Positions 28,111 to 39,629 of a DNA stretch of 64,000 nucleotides are shown here, in pieces. The position numbers were made by a program, and so were the translations under genes. The first letter of the stretch is position 1, and every line of letters starts with the position of its first letter. Source of the stretch: Pseudomonadota bacterium. GTDB lineage: Bacteria; Pseudomonadota; Alphaproteobacteria; Micavibrionales; UBA2020. The notes under the pieces were generated by a model that saw only the letters and a list, made by a program, of their open reading frames with translations, did no database searches and was not told the origin of the DNA. Location of the stretch: the NCBI GenBank assembly GCA_021845905.1, contig JAJZVA010000002.1:202577-266576 (forward strand), given 5' to 3'.

Positions 28111-29055
28111 GTGAAAATGATGACCCATTACCAGCGTCTCGGTGTCGCGCGCGATGCTCCCGCGGCTGTGATTCGCGCGGCCTACAAGGCGCTGGCGCAG
28201 GCGCATCATCCGGACAAGAATCTCGACAATCCCGACGCGACCGAAGCCATGCAGGAGATCAACCAGGCCTATGCGGTTTTATCCGACCCGCAAAGGCGCG
28301 CGGACTACGATATGTCTCTCGCCCGCGCCGAAGAGGCGGAACGCGCGGTCTGGACGCAGCCGCCGCCCGCGCCGCAACAGCAAGGCAACGCCGCGCGGCC
28401 CGCCAGCAGGGCGCCGATGGTGATTTTCGTGACGGCGCTGGTCGGCGCGATGATTTTTTCCTTTTCTTACGCTTATATTTTCAAGGTTTCCCCACGTGCC
28501 GCATCCGGAACCGCTCCGGAAACGGCGCCCGCGCCGCCGCAACCGGTCTTGCGCAAAATCGAGCAGACGGCTTCCGACCCCCGCGCGGCGGAACGGCGTC
28601 TCGCGGATTGCGTTTTCTCCGCCGCCAGCGCATATGATGTCCGTCCATCTGTTCTGCTCGCCTTGTTCAGCGCGGCGGGCGGCGCATCGGGGGATGAAAC
28701 GCCGGCGGCGGACGGCGGTTCCGGTCTCGGCGCCATGCAGGTCAATACGTGGTGGGTGCCGCAGCTCGCCGCCTTGTGGCATGTGCCGCCTGAAAAAGCC
28801 GAAGACATGGTGCGCGACGACGTTTGCGTCAATATCGGCGTGGCGGCGTGGATTTTTCACGCGGCGGCAGAGGAGGGCGGAACGCTGCAACGGCAGGTCG
28901 CACGCTACGACGCATCCGTTCGTCACCTGCCCCGGGCAGACGAAAACGCCGCTTATGTGGCCAAAGTTCTGCGGCTTGCCCGGGTTTACAAGAATGTCAG
29001 GCGACCGCGGGATTTGCTGGGCGGAGAAAAGCCCGCCGCCGCAGGCAAACCCTGA
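28111..29055 (+). CDS. J-domain / membrane / lytic-transglycosylase-like fusion
   Basis: A 314-residue fusion. Residues 4-75 are a J-domain with the DnaK-stimulating HPD motif (AYKALAQAHHPDKNLDNPDA, then AYAVLSDPQRRADYD). A TM segment follows (MVIFVTALVGAMIFSFSYAYIF, about 108-130), so the rest faces the periplasm. Residues about 165-300 match the SLT/VirB1-like lysozyme fold: YDVRPSVLLALFSAAGG, GSGLGAMQVNTWWVPQLA and NIGVAAWIFHAA. In active VirB1-type enzymes the first block has a catalytic Glu (ESGG); here the aligned residues are AAGG, so the domain is probably inactive or binds glycan only. The GTG at 28111 opens the frame; ATGs at 28117 and 28120 are alternatives. Having a cytoplasmic DnaK-recruiting domain and a wall-binding domain on one membrane protein is unusual. 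Confidence 0.82.
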   Translation: MKMMTHYQRLGVARDAPAAVIRAAYKALAQAHHPDKNLDNPDATEAMQEINQAYAVLSDPQRRADYDMSLARAEEAERAVWTQPPPAPQQQGNAARPASRAPMVIFVTALVGAMIFSFSYAYIFKVSPRAASGTAPETAPAPPQPVLRKIEQTASDPRAAERRLADCVFSAASAYDVRPSVLLALFSAAGGASGDETPAADGGSGLGAMQVNTWWVPQLAALWHVPPEKAEDMVRDDVCVNIGVAAWIFHAAAEEGGTLQRQVARYDASVRHLPRADENAAYVAKVLRLARVYKNVRRPRDLLGGEKPAAAGKP

Positions 29056-29136
29056 AAGCGTCTCCTTTGCTTGACGGGGAGGCGCGGCCTGTGAAAAAAT
29101 ACCTGCATGGAAAAATCAGGCAGCATGGAATAGCGC

Positions 29137-30048
29137 GTGTACGCTTTTGAGGATTGCAGGGTGAAACCCGGCGCGGCGGTCGACTTGAACGCCATGGACG
29201 CCAAGGCGACGCGCGGATGGACGAAAAGCCGGGCGCGGGCGCAGACAAGGCGCAATCTCGCGCGCATCGCCGAACTTCAGGAGCTGATGTTCGTCGAGAA
29301 AAAGCGCGGCCTGCTGATCGTCCTGCAGGCGATGGACACCGGCGGCAAGGACGGCACGGTGCGGACGCTGGGCGGCGCGATGAATCCGGCGGGCGCGCGC
29401 GTCGTCGCCTTCAAGAAGCCGACGGCGGAGGAAAAGGCCCATGATTTTCTCTGGCGCATCCGCAAGCATCTGCCGAAGGCGGGGGAGATGGTGATCTTCA
29501 ACCGCTCGCACTACGAGGATGTCGGCATCGCCCGCGTGCACGCGCTTGCGCCGGAAAAGGAGCTGGACGCCCGCTACGCCGAGATCAACGTCTTCGAGGA
29601 TGCGCTCGCACAGCCGACCGCCGAGGTGCCGGAAGGCACGCGCGTCCTCAAGTTTTTCCTGCACATCAGCAAGAAAGAGCAGCTCGCCCGCTTTCGCGAC
29701 CGGCTCGACGACCCCGCCAAGCAGTGGAAGCTGAGCGCCGCCGATTTCGAGGAGCGGCAATATTGGGACGGCTATATGAAGGCGTATTCGCGCGCGCTTT
29801 CCGAATGCGCGACGGAAGAAGCGCCATGGTTCGTCGTGCCCGCCGACAACAAATGGATGCGCGACCTGATCGTCACGCAGGTCGTGGTCGATTATCTCGA
29901 GGGCTTGAGCATGAAGCCGCCCGCGCCGACGGTCGACGTCGACGCCATCCGCAGGAAATATTTCAACGCCCGCGCCGGAAAACCGTCCGTGCCGCAAAAA
30001 ACGCCCCTGCCGAAAACGCCGCCTCGATCAGGGCCCGGTCCGAAATGA
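29137..30048 (+). CDS. ppk2: Polyphosphate kinase 2 family protein
   Basis: PPK2 enzymes move phosphate between polyphosphate and nucleoside mono- or diphosphates. The 303 residues contain the family core: FVEKKRGLLIVLQAMDTGGKDGT (Walker A, about 53-74), FNRSHYEDVGIARVHAL (Walker B and lid region), then KFFLHISKKEQLARFRDRLDDPAKQWKLS and a C-terminal WFVVPADNKWMRDLIV. A single PPK2 domain with these motifs fits class I or III. The C-terminal 30 residues are Lys/Pro-rich and extra. The GTG at 29137 is used by the longest frame; a GTG at 29161 (KPGAAVDLNAMD) has a better-placed GAGG and may be the true start. It precedes the TPR/ATP-grasp gene by 77 nt on the same strand. Confidence 0.93.
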   Translation: MYAFEDCRVKPGAAVDLNAMDAKATRGWTKSRARAQTRRNLARIAELQELMFVEKKRGLLIVLQAMDTGGKDGTVRTLGGAMNPAGARVVAFKKPTAEEKAHDFLWRIRKHLPKAGEMVIFNRSHYEDVGIARVHALAPEKELDARYAEINVFEDALAQPTAEVPEGTRVLKFFLHISKKEQLARFRDRLDDPAKQWKLSAADFEERQYWDGYMKAYSRALSECATEEAPWFVVPADNKWMRDLIVTQVVVDYLEGLSMKPPAPTVDVDAIRRKYFNARAGKPSVPQKTPLPKTPPRSGPGPK

Positions 30049-30125
30049 TTCCAAAACAAGCGGACGCTCTGGCGTTCCTGCGCGGGCTGTTCTAATATTC
30101 GGAGCGGGACGGACACAAGAGGGTC

Positions 30126-31646
30126 ATGATCATGCAGGAACATGCGGCGCCGCCGACAGACGACGGACGCGAGGCGCAAATCGCCGCGGCGACGCGCGAT
30201 ATCGAGGCCTTGCAGGAGAAAGTCGCGGCGGCGCTCAAGGCGCTCGAACAGGGCGACGCCGCCATGGCGGGCGTCGATCCTGAGGCGATCATGAAGGAGC
30301 TTGCGTCGGCCTACGCGCGGCTGGGCGACCTTTATTTCGCCGCCGACGCGGCGCGGGCGACGATCTGTTACGAAACCGCTCTCAAGTTCGACCCGGGCCA
30401 GTGGGGCGTGCGCATGAAGCTGCTCAAGACCAAAAAGAACCCCGCGCCCGACGATGCGACCAAGGCCTTTTTATACGGCATGCTCTCCGACCAGCCGGAC
30501 AACGTCGGCTTTCTCAACCAGCTTGGGCGGCTGCATCACAGGAATTACGAGATCGGCGCGGCGCTGGCCTGTTTTTCGCGCGCGGCCGAGCTCGCGCCGG
30601 ACAACGCCGACAGCCTTTACTGGCTTGCGGGCGTGCAGCAGCTGGCGGGCGATGCGGACGCGGCGGCGGAAAGCTACCGCCGCGCGGCGCGCGTTCAGCC
30701 GGTCATCAAATTCTCCGCCGGACAAAAAGACGCCGGGTGCGCCGCGCTCTTGCTGTTCGCGCCCTTCGCGGGCAACACGCCGACGGAATATCTCATGGCG
30801 GAGACGCCCTATGCGCTCAACATCGCGCCGCTGTTCCCCGATATCGCGCCGCCGGTCGGGGTTTTGAAGGAGAGCGGCGACGTGGTCGTCAATTTCGTGT
30901 CCGACGCCGATCAGGGGCGGGCGGTCCTGCCCAAGGTGGCGCAGCTGGCCGCCGCGCTCGGCAGGCCGGTGATCAACCCGCCGGAGAAAATCATGCGGAC
31001 GACGCGCGAAGGCGTGGCCGGATTGCTGAAAGATATCCCCGATTGCCGCATGGCGCGGGTCGCGCGGATCGCGGCGGGCGGGGAAATGCCGGATCTCGCG
31101 TTTGAAGGGCCGGTGCTGGCGCGCCCCGCGGGCACCCACGGCGGCGACCGCTTCGAAAAGTTCGACGATGCCGCGGCGGCGGAAAAATTCATCCGCGCGC
31201 ATCCGGAGGAAGACCATTACCTGATGGAATACGTCGATTATCAATCGCCCGACGGGCATTTCAGGAAGTACCGCTTCATCTTCATCGACGGAAACATCCT
31301 GCCTTATCATCTCGCCATCGGCAACGGCTGGAAGGTGCATCACGTCACCACCGGCATGTTCGAGACGCCGTGGATGCAGGAAGAGGAAAAGGCGTTCCTC
31401 GCCGCGCCGGAGAAATTCTTCGCGCCGCGGCATTACGTCGCGATGCGCGCCATCCACGCCGCCATGGGGCTGGATTATTTCGGCATCGATTGCGGGCTCG
31501 ACCGTCAGGGCAACCTTGTGGTTTTCGAGGCCAACGCTGCGATGCTCGTGCATCAGAAAAACAGCGACATGCCTTATAAGATTCCCTATGTCGCCGCCAT
31601 CCGGCAGGCGTTTCAGGAGATGGTCCTCAAACGCGCGGGAACATGA
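30126..31646 (+). CDS. TPR / ATP-grasp protein
   Basis: A 506-residue protein, third carrier of the ATP-grasp module in this window. Residues about 20-55 are a charged helix; about 55-200 TPR-like pairs (LASAYARLGDLYFAADAARATICYETALKFDP, NQLGRLHHRNYEIGAALACFSRAAELAPDN, YWLAGVQQLAGDADAAAESYRRAARVQP). The ATP-grasp part (about 210-500) has GNTPTEYLMAETPY, VNFVSDADQ, INPPEKIMRTTREG, ARPAGTHGGDRF, MEYVDYQS, FRKYRFIFIDGNILPYHLAI, GWKVHHVTTG, LDYFGIDC and metal-binding FEANAAMLVH. GAGGGTC precedes tandem ATGs at 30126 and 30132. It is the last gene of the run that begins with the J-domain fusion and PPK2. No signal peptide. Likely an ATP-dependent ligase scaffolded by its TPRs; substrate unknown. 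Confidence 0.85.
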   Translation: MIMQEHAAPPTDDGREAQIAAATRDIEALQEKVAAALKALEQGDAAMAGVDPEAIMKELASAYARLGDLYFAADAARATICYETALKFDPGQWGVRMKLLKTKKNPAPDDATKAFLYGMLSDQPDNVGFLNQLGRLHHRNYEIGAALACFSRAAELAPDNADSLYWLAGVQQLAGDADAAAESYRRAARVQPVIKFSAGQKDAGCAALLLFAPFAGNTPTEYLMAETPYALNIAPLFPDIAPPVGVLKESGDVVVNFVSDADQGRAVLPKVAQLAAALGRPVINPPEKIMRTTREGVAGLLKDIPDCRMARVARIAAGGEMPDLAFEGPVLARPAGTHGGDRFEKFDDAAAAEKFIRAHPEEDHYLMEYVDYQSPDGHFRKYRFIFIDGNILPYHLAIGNGWKVHHVTTGMFETPWMQEEEKAFLAAPEKFFAPRHYVAMRAIHAAMGLDYFGIDCGLDRQGNLVVFEANAAMLVHQKNSDMPYKIPYVAAIRQAFQEMVLKRAGT

Positions 31647-31652
31647 CGGGGT

Positions 31653-32555
31653 TCAGTACGGCCTTTCGCCGATGAGGTTGGCGACCGCCGCGCCGTAGGC
31701 GCTGTCGATCTCCATGCGCACGATCGCCTCCATGCCGTTTTTGGCTTTGGCGATCCAGACGGTCGGCGGCCTGCCGTGCCGTTCGGTATAGTTTTGAATG
31801 GCCCACCAGCCGCGTTTCTTGTCGCCCGCCGTGAAGCCCGCGACCGGCACGAGCTTCAAATGGCAGCGCAAGGCCGTGCCACTGAAAATGGAATAGCGCG
31901 ACGGGGCGATTTTGGACGTTCCGTCGTCGGCAAGAGTGACGTCGTAGCGCCGGCGGCCGTCGTACACCGGATAGCTGCCGGCGCATTTGCCGGTATGCGC
32001 GACGTTTTGCAGCAGGGCGAGCGTCGCGGTCAGCACGTCGCCCGCGCCCGCCGCGAGTTTGGGATCGAGCGGCTGGCTTTTCATCGGCTTGCCGTTGTCT
32101 TCGAGCACGCGCGATTGCGGCAGGCCCGCCGCGTCGTAATCCATCGTCATGGTGTAGGCATGCTTGCGCCAGTCGCTGGTTTCAACGTGCTGGCGCGGGA
32201 CCAGGCCGCTTTTTCTGCCGATGACGCCGGTGGTTTGCGCCGTCGTGCGCCAGCGGAAGAGCTTGCCGATGAGCCCGCGCGTCACGGCGGTCATTTTCAC
32301 GGTGTAGTTCTTTTCGTCGGCGGCGGCCGTCAGCGTCGCGTCGAGCGCCTCGAAGCCGGCGGCGTAAACTTCATAGGTCAAAACGATGCCGCGCTGATGA
32401 AGCTGCGGCGCGGCTTTTTTTTGCGGTGCGCGGGCGGTGTGCGCGGCGATCGGCGGAACGGGAACGACGGGCGCGTGACGCAGAAAAAAATAGAGAACCG
32501 CAACGGCGGTCACAGGCAAAAGAAAGAAAAAAATCAGGCGGCGGAATTTTTTCAT
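31653..32555 (-). CDS. DUF3108 family exported protein
   Basis: A 300-residue protein with an N-terminal membrane anchor or signal (MKKFRRLIFFFLLPVTAVAVLYFFLRHAP). The body matches the DUF3108 pattern: GIVLTYEVYAAGFEALDATLT, a central KYxVxM-like KNYTVKMTAVTRGLIGKLFRW, YTMTMDYDAAGLPQS, DVLTATLALLQN, TGKCAGSYPVYDGRRRYDVTL and a C-terminal PPTVWIAKAKNGMEAIVRMEI. These periplasmic proteins are common in Alphaproteobacteria and their role is not established. A longer frame to 32660 runs through the upstream repeat region; the ATG at 32555 is chosen because the hydrophobic segment begins there. It is convergent with the ATP-grasp gene, 6 nt apart, with no terminator visible. Confidence 0.83.
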   Translation of the reverse strand: MKKFRRLIFFFLLPVTAVAVLYFFLRHAPVVPVPPIAAHTARAPQKKAAPQLHQRGIVLTYEVYAAGFEALDATLTAAADEKNYTVKMTAVTRGLIGKLFRWRTTAQTTGVIGRKSGLVPRQHVETSDWRKHAYTMTMDYDAAGLPQSRVLEDNGKPMKSQPLDPKLAAGAGDVLTATLALLQNVAHTGKCAGSYPVYDGRRRYDVTLADDGTSKIAPSRYSIFSGTALRCHLKLVPVAGFTAGDKKRGWWAIQNYTERHGRPPTVWIAKAKNGMEAIVRMEIDSAYGAAVANLIGERPY

Positions 32556-32615
32556 GTCATGTTCAGGATGCAAGGCCGCGATAAAAACAGTGCAGATTGC
32601 AGACAGTCGGTAACA

Positions 32616-32665
32616 GTCTTGCGGGCAATGCGGTCGTGCGTGAAACGCACGGAGCGGCACCCCGC
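32616..32665. repeat. 50-bp direct repeat with hairpin, copy 1
   Basis: Near-identical to 32680-32729 (one difference by eye). Each copy contains the perfect hairpin GTGCGTGAAACGCAC inside a GC-rich context. The two copies lie 64 bp apart, just downstream of tRNA-Thr and upstream of the DUF3108 gene. Confidence 0.85.
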
Positions 32666-32679
32666 TTTCAAGTCGTCAA

Positions 32680-32729
32680 GTCTTGCGGGCAACGCGGTCG
32701 TGCGTGAAACGCACGGAGCGGCACCCCGC
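32680..32729. repeat. 50-bp direct repeat with hairpin, copy 2
   Basis: Second copy, ending 10 nt before the tRNA-Thr 3' end. A REP-like or bacterial interspersed element is possible; no other copy was noticed in the window. Confidence 0.85.
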
Positions 32730-32739
32730 GATAAAAAAG

Positions 32740-32815
32740 TGGTGCTGTTGAGAGGATTCGAACCTCCGACCCTCGCATTACGAATGCGATGCTCTACCGA
32801 CTGAGCTACAACAGC
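32740..32815 (-). tRNA. tRNA-Thr (CGT)
   Basis: A 76-nt cloverleaf on the minus strand: acceptor GCTGTTG with CAACAGC, discriminator A and encoded CCA, D-arm GCTCAGTCGGTAGAGC, anticodon arm TCGCA-TTCGTAA-TGCGA giving anticodon CGT for ACG codons, and T-arm GGAGGTTCGAATCCTCT. It stands alone in the gap. The following 288 nt (to 33103) are AT-rich, with no gene. Confidence 0.96.
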
Positions 32816-33103
32816 ATTTTCACCGCTCTCCGGGCGCGCCGCCTGAAATCCAGCGCGGCGCATCCGAAAACTACATAGCAGTATGCACAAAATACAGAAT
32901 AAAAAAATTTAGTCAAAAACACTCTCGCGTTATTTTGCATTATATATGCATATATTACGTAAATGTAATTAAATTATGATTTTATTGTAATTAGTGTTTT
33001 TTTAATACATAAATGTTGATTTATCGTTTAATTGCTTGCAGACTATTTACACAACCCGATGCAAACGGATTTTTAAAAACGGCCTCTTGTAAGGAGAAAT
33101 AAA

Positions 33104-33529
33104 ATGCCAATGCCTCAAGAATCACCCAGAAACGCAAACGAACACGCCGCTCCCAGAGCGTTGCCGCCCGACGCGCATCCGATGATGATGGATCCTCTGG
33201 GGCAGATGGTGAACGATCTTGCGAACAATGCGCAGACGCTCCTTATGATTTTCAACGAGAAAACAAGGCGCGCCGAGGAATCTTCCCGCCATCTTCCCGA
33301 AAATGAGCGGCCCCTGCCGGATATGGCTGAATTGAAAGCCGTGATCGATGCTCAGGCGCAAGCCGTCCAGGCCGCTCTGGCATACAGAAACGACCAGCGT
33401 CAGGGTATGGCGTTTGAGGCGGCCTACCGCCGCCCGGAAGATAAGGATAAAGAGAGCAAAATCGGCTTCGGAGATTATAAAAGGCCGCCGTCAAGGTTGC
33501 CGGCGCCGACTCGGCCTTCGGCACCCTGA
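33104..33529 (+). CDS. Hypothetical protein, 141 residues
   Basis: Unknown soluble protein. The N terminus is Pro/His/Met-rich (PRALPPDAHPMMMDPLGQ), followed by two likely amphipathic helices (MVNDLANNAQTLLMIFNEKTRRAEES and ELKAVIDAQAQAVQAALAYRNDQRQ) and a charged, Pro-rich tail. No signal peptide or membrane segment. AAGGAG sits 7 nt before the ATG and a strong terminator follows 29 nt after the stop, so it is a genuine single-gene unit. It precedes the rRNA operon, which starts 600 bp later. Confidence 0.8.
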   Translation: MPMPQESPRNANEHAAPRALPPDAHPMMMDPLGQMVNDLANNAQTLLMIFNEKTRRAEESSRHLPENERPLPDMAELKAVIDAQAQAVQAALAYRNDQRQGMAFEAAYRRPEDKDKESKIGFGDYKRPPSRLPAPTRPSAP

Positions 33530-33557
33530 GCCTTCTGATAAATTGAAACAAGCCACA

Positions 33558-33597
33558 ACGGCAGTGTTATCGGGCAACCGGTCACTGCCGTTTTTTT
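33558..33597 (+). terminator. Rho-independent terminator
   Basis: ACGGCAGTG pairs with CACTGCCGT around a 16-nt loop and is followed directly by TTTTTTT. It ends the 141-residue gene's transcript and insulates the rRNA operon. Confidence 0.9.
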
Positions 33598-34147
33598 ATC
33601 TTTCTCAGGGATTCGCCACCCATAAGCTATCATATTGATTGTCTTATGATAATTTAAGAAAAGCAACGCGCGGCCGACGGTTTATTTTTAAATAAGGGAC
33701 TTACGCGCTTTTTCTTGTTGACGTTATCAGTAAGCATCTGTAAGTTCCCTGTCTCTGGCAGATTCGTTTCCGACTCGGGACGCCAGTTCCGAACGAAAAC
33801 TTTCTGCGGCCCTCAAAAAGCCTCAACAGAAGTGGTTGCGATTTTCCGCGAATCGTAATAGAGAAGAGCGACCACAAAGCGAACCCCTCGGGGTTCCGGT
33901 TATTGAACATCGTAGATCAATGAGAAGAGATACGCAGGCAGCGATTTGTCGACTGTGTTAAGCATTCAACAAAAAGTCTGTCTAAACGTATCTCACATGT
34001 ACATGCCGACGATGGATGTCACGTCCGTCGTCAACATACAGTGAATAATTGTTTGGCAGGTCTCAAATGCGGTCTTCGGACCGCAATCAAGAGATCCTTT
34101 GAAAACACGCTTCTTCGGAAGCGTGTTAAATGCAAAGGGATCGAATT
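33598..34147 (+). promoter_or_regulatory. rRNA operon promoter and leader region
   Basis: No gene is seen in these 550 nt. A possible -35 TTGACG lies at 33718 with a poor -10 (TAAGTT) 17 nt on. A hairpin GAACCCCTCGGGGTTC is at 33881-33896, followed by TTATTGAACATCGT at 33900-33913, which recurs in the 16S-23S spacer. A UUCG-capped stem (34104-34127) sits just before 16S. These fit an antitermination and processing leader. Confidence 0.55.
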
Positions 34148-35640
<1,493 letters not shown>

Positions 35641-35734
35641 AAGCTTGGCATCGTCTGGCCCGTGATAGGGCCGAGGCAAATCGCTGTCTTCGTATCTCTT
35701 CTCCAATTTCCTGACCGATAGGACTTTGAATTTA

Positions 35735-35811
<77 letters not shown>

Positions 35812-35832
35812 TTTACTTCAGGTTATCGACAC

Positions 35833-35908
35833 GGGCCCGTAGCTCAGCTGGGAGAGCGCCTGATTTGCATTCAGGAGGTCATCGGTTCGATCCCGTTCGG
35901 GTCCACCA
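35833..35908 (+). tRNA. tRNA-Ala (TGC)
   Basis: A 76-nt cloverleaf: acceptor GGGCCCG with CGGGTCC, which includes the G3-U70 wobble that identifies tRNA-Ala, anticodon arm CCTGA-TTTGCAT-TCAGG with anticodon TGC, encoded CCA. Normal second spacer tRNA. Confidence 0.97.
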
Positions 35909-35962
35909 GATTTTTGATCTGGCGACTGCTCTGCGCTTCGCGCAACCGCGATTGCCAGCAAC

Positions 35963-36038
35963 GGGCCTGTAGCTCAGCTGGGAGAGCGCCTCGTTCGCAA
36001 TGAGGAGGTCGTCAGTTCGATCCTGATCAGGTCCACCA
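35963..36038 (+). tRNA. tRNA-Ala (CGC), third spacer tRNA
   Basis: A 76-nt cloverleaf closely similar to the preceding tRNA-Ala: acceptor GGGCCTG with CAGGTCC (G3-U70 kept), D-arm identical, anticodon arm CCTCG-TTCGCAA-TGAGG with anticodon CGC (reads GCG), T-arm GTCAG-TTCGATC-CTGAT, encoded CCA. A third tRNA in the spacer is unusual and looks like a duplicate of tRNA-Ala(TGC) with a changed anticodon arm. The remaining spacer (36039-36319) has no gene and repeats the TTATTGAACATCGT leader element at 36110. Confidence 0.93.
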
Positions 36039-36319
36039 AATCTTGGGAAATTGAAGTGAGAACAAGTTTTCAGGCCTTCGGGTTTGAATGATCTCATTGA
36101 TCAAAACGTTTATTGAACATCGTGAATAAGTTTACAACAACACTAACCGTAGTCCGGCCGTGACACAAAAGCATGGCCGGATGAATGTAGCCGCGATACG
36201 ATGCTTGGCCCCTTGAACCGACATTTGAGGGTATCCTGGTATCGGAATCGCACTTAATATCAACTTTGCTAAAACTTCTTCTTGTCATGTGTGGATTTGC
36301 TTCTGCATGTGATTAAAAG

Positions 36320-39072
<2,753 letters not shown>

Positions 39073-39080
39073 TCTGCATG

Positions 39081-39137
39081 CATGTTTTACATGCGATATC
39101 AATTTCATGTTTTACATGCGGTGCATGTCACATGCAG
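39081..39137 (+). repeat. Short hairpin repeats in the 23S-5S spacer
   Basis: CATGTTTTACATGCG occurs twice (39081-39095 and 39106-39120) and a variant CATGTCACATGC follows. Each can fold as CATGT/ACATG. They may guide processing of the 23S 3' end. Confidence 0.7.
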
Positions 39138-39225
39138 TAGTAAGGCCACACTGACAAGAACAGCGTTTGATATTAACGGCTGCTTAGTGTTGTAAACAAT
39201 TTTTTCTAATGAACGCGGGCTTGGA

Positions 39226-39345
39226 TGAGCTGGTGACCATAGAGAGGATGAAACACCCGATCCCATTCCGAACTCGGTCGTGAAAAGCCTCATCGCCGAT
39301 GGTACTATGTCTTAAGACCCGGGAGAGTAGGACGTTGCCAGCTCT
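39226..39345 (+). rRNA. rrf: 5S ribosomal RNA
   Basis: About 120 nt with the conserved core CCCGATCCCATTCCGAACTC and GCCGATGGTACTATGTCTTA, and closing helix GAGCTGG with CCAGCTC. Flanking GCGGGCTTGGA (39215-39225) and TCCAAGCCCGC (39346-39356) are perfectly complementary and extend the closing helix as a pre-5S processing stem. Confidence 0.95.
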
Positions 39346-39413
39346 TCCAAGCCCGCTTCATTAAAAAATGTAAACTTATTCGCAGGCATGCCCTGTATGC
39401 ATGAATAGATGTT

Positions 39414-39452
39414 AAAAACCGGAGTTGCCCCCAAAGGCGCTCCGGTTTTTTT
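39414..39452 (+). terminator. rRNA operon terminator
   Basis: AAAAACCGGAG and CTCCGGTTTTTTT form a stem of six GC-rich pairs plus flanking A-T pairs, with T-run, about 70 nt after 5S. The sequence from here to 39629 has no gene and shows nothing further. Confidence 0.9.
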
Positions 39453-39629
39453 ATTGTCTGTTTTTTTGTGTGGTGAAGGGCGCACGGCGGCACCGTACAT
39501 TTCCTCGTGGCGCAGGGCGTTCATCAATGCAACGGAACCGGCGGGCAACGCGGAACGCGCCGACGAGTGGTGCGCGCCACCACGGGCTTATTTACAGCCC
39601 GTATCTTTTACAGCCCGTATCTAAAGGTG

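Noticed and set aside
32616-32729. CRISPR array
   Set aside because: Only two copies, 50 bp each with a 14-nt gap and no cas genes; no CRISPR-like periodic repeat was seen elsewhere in the window.
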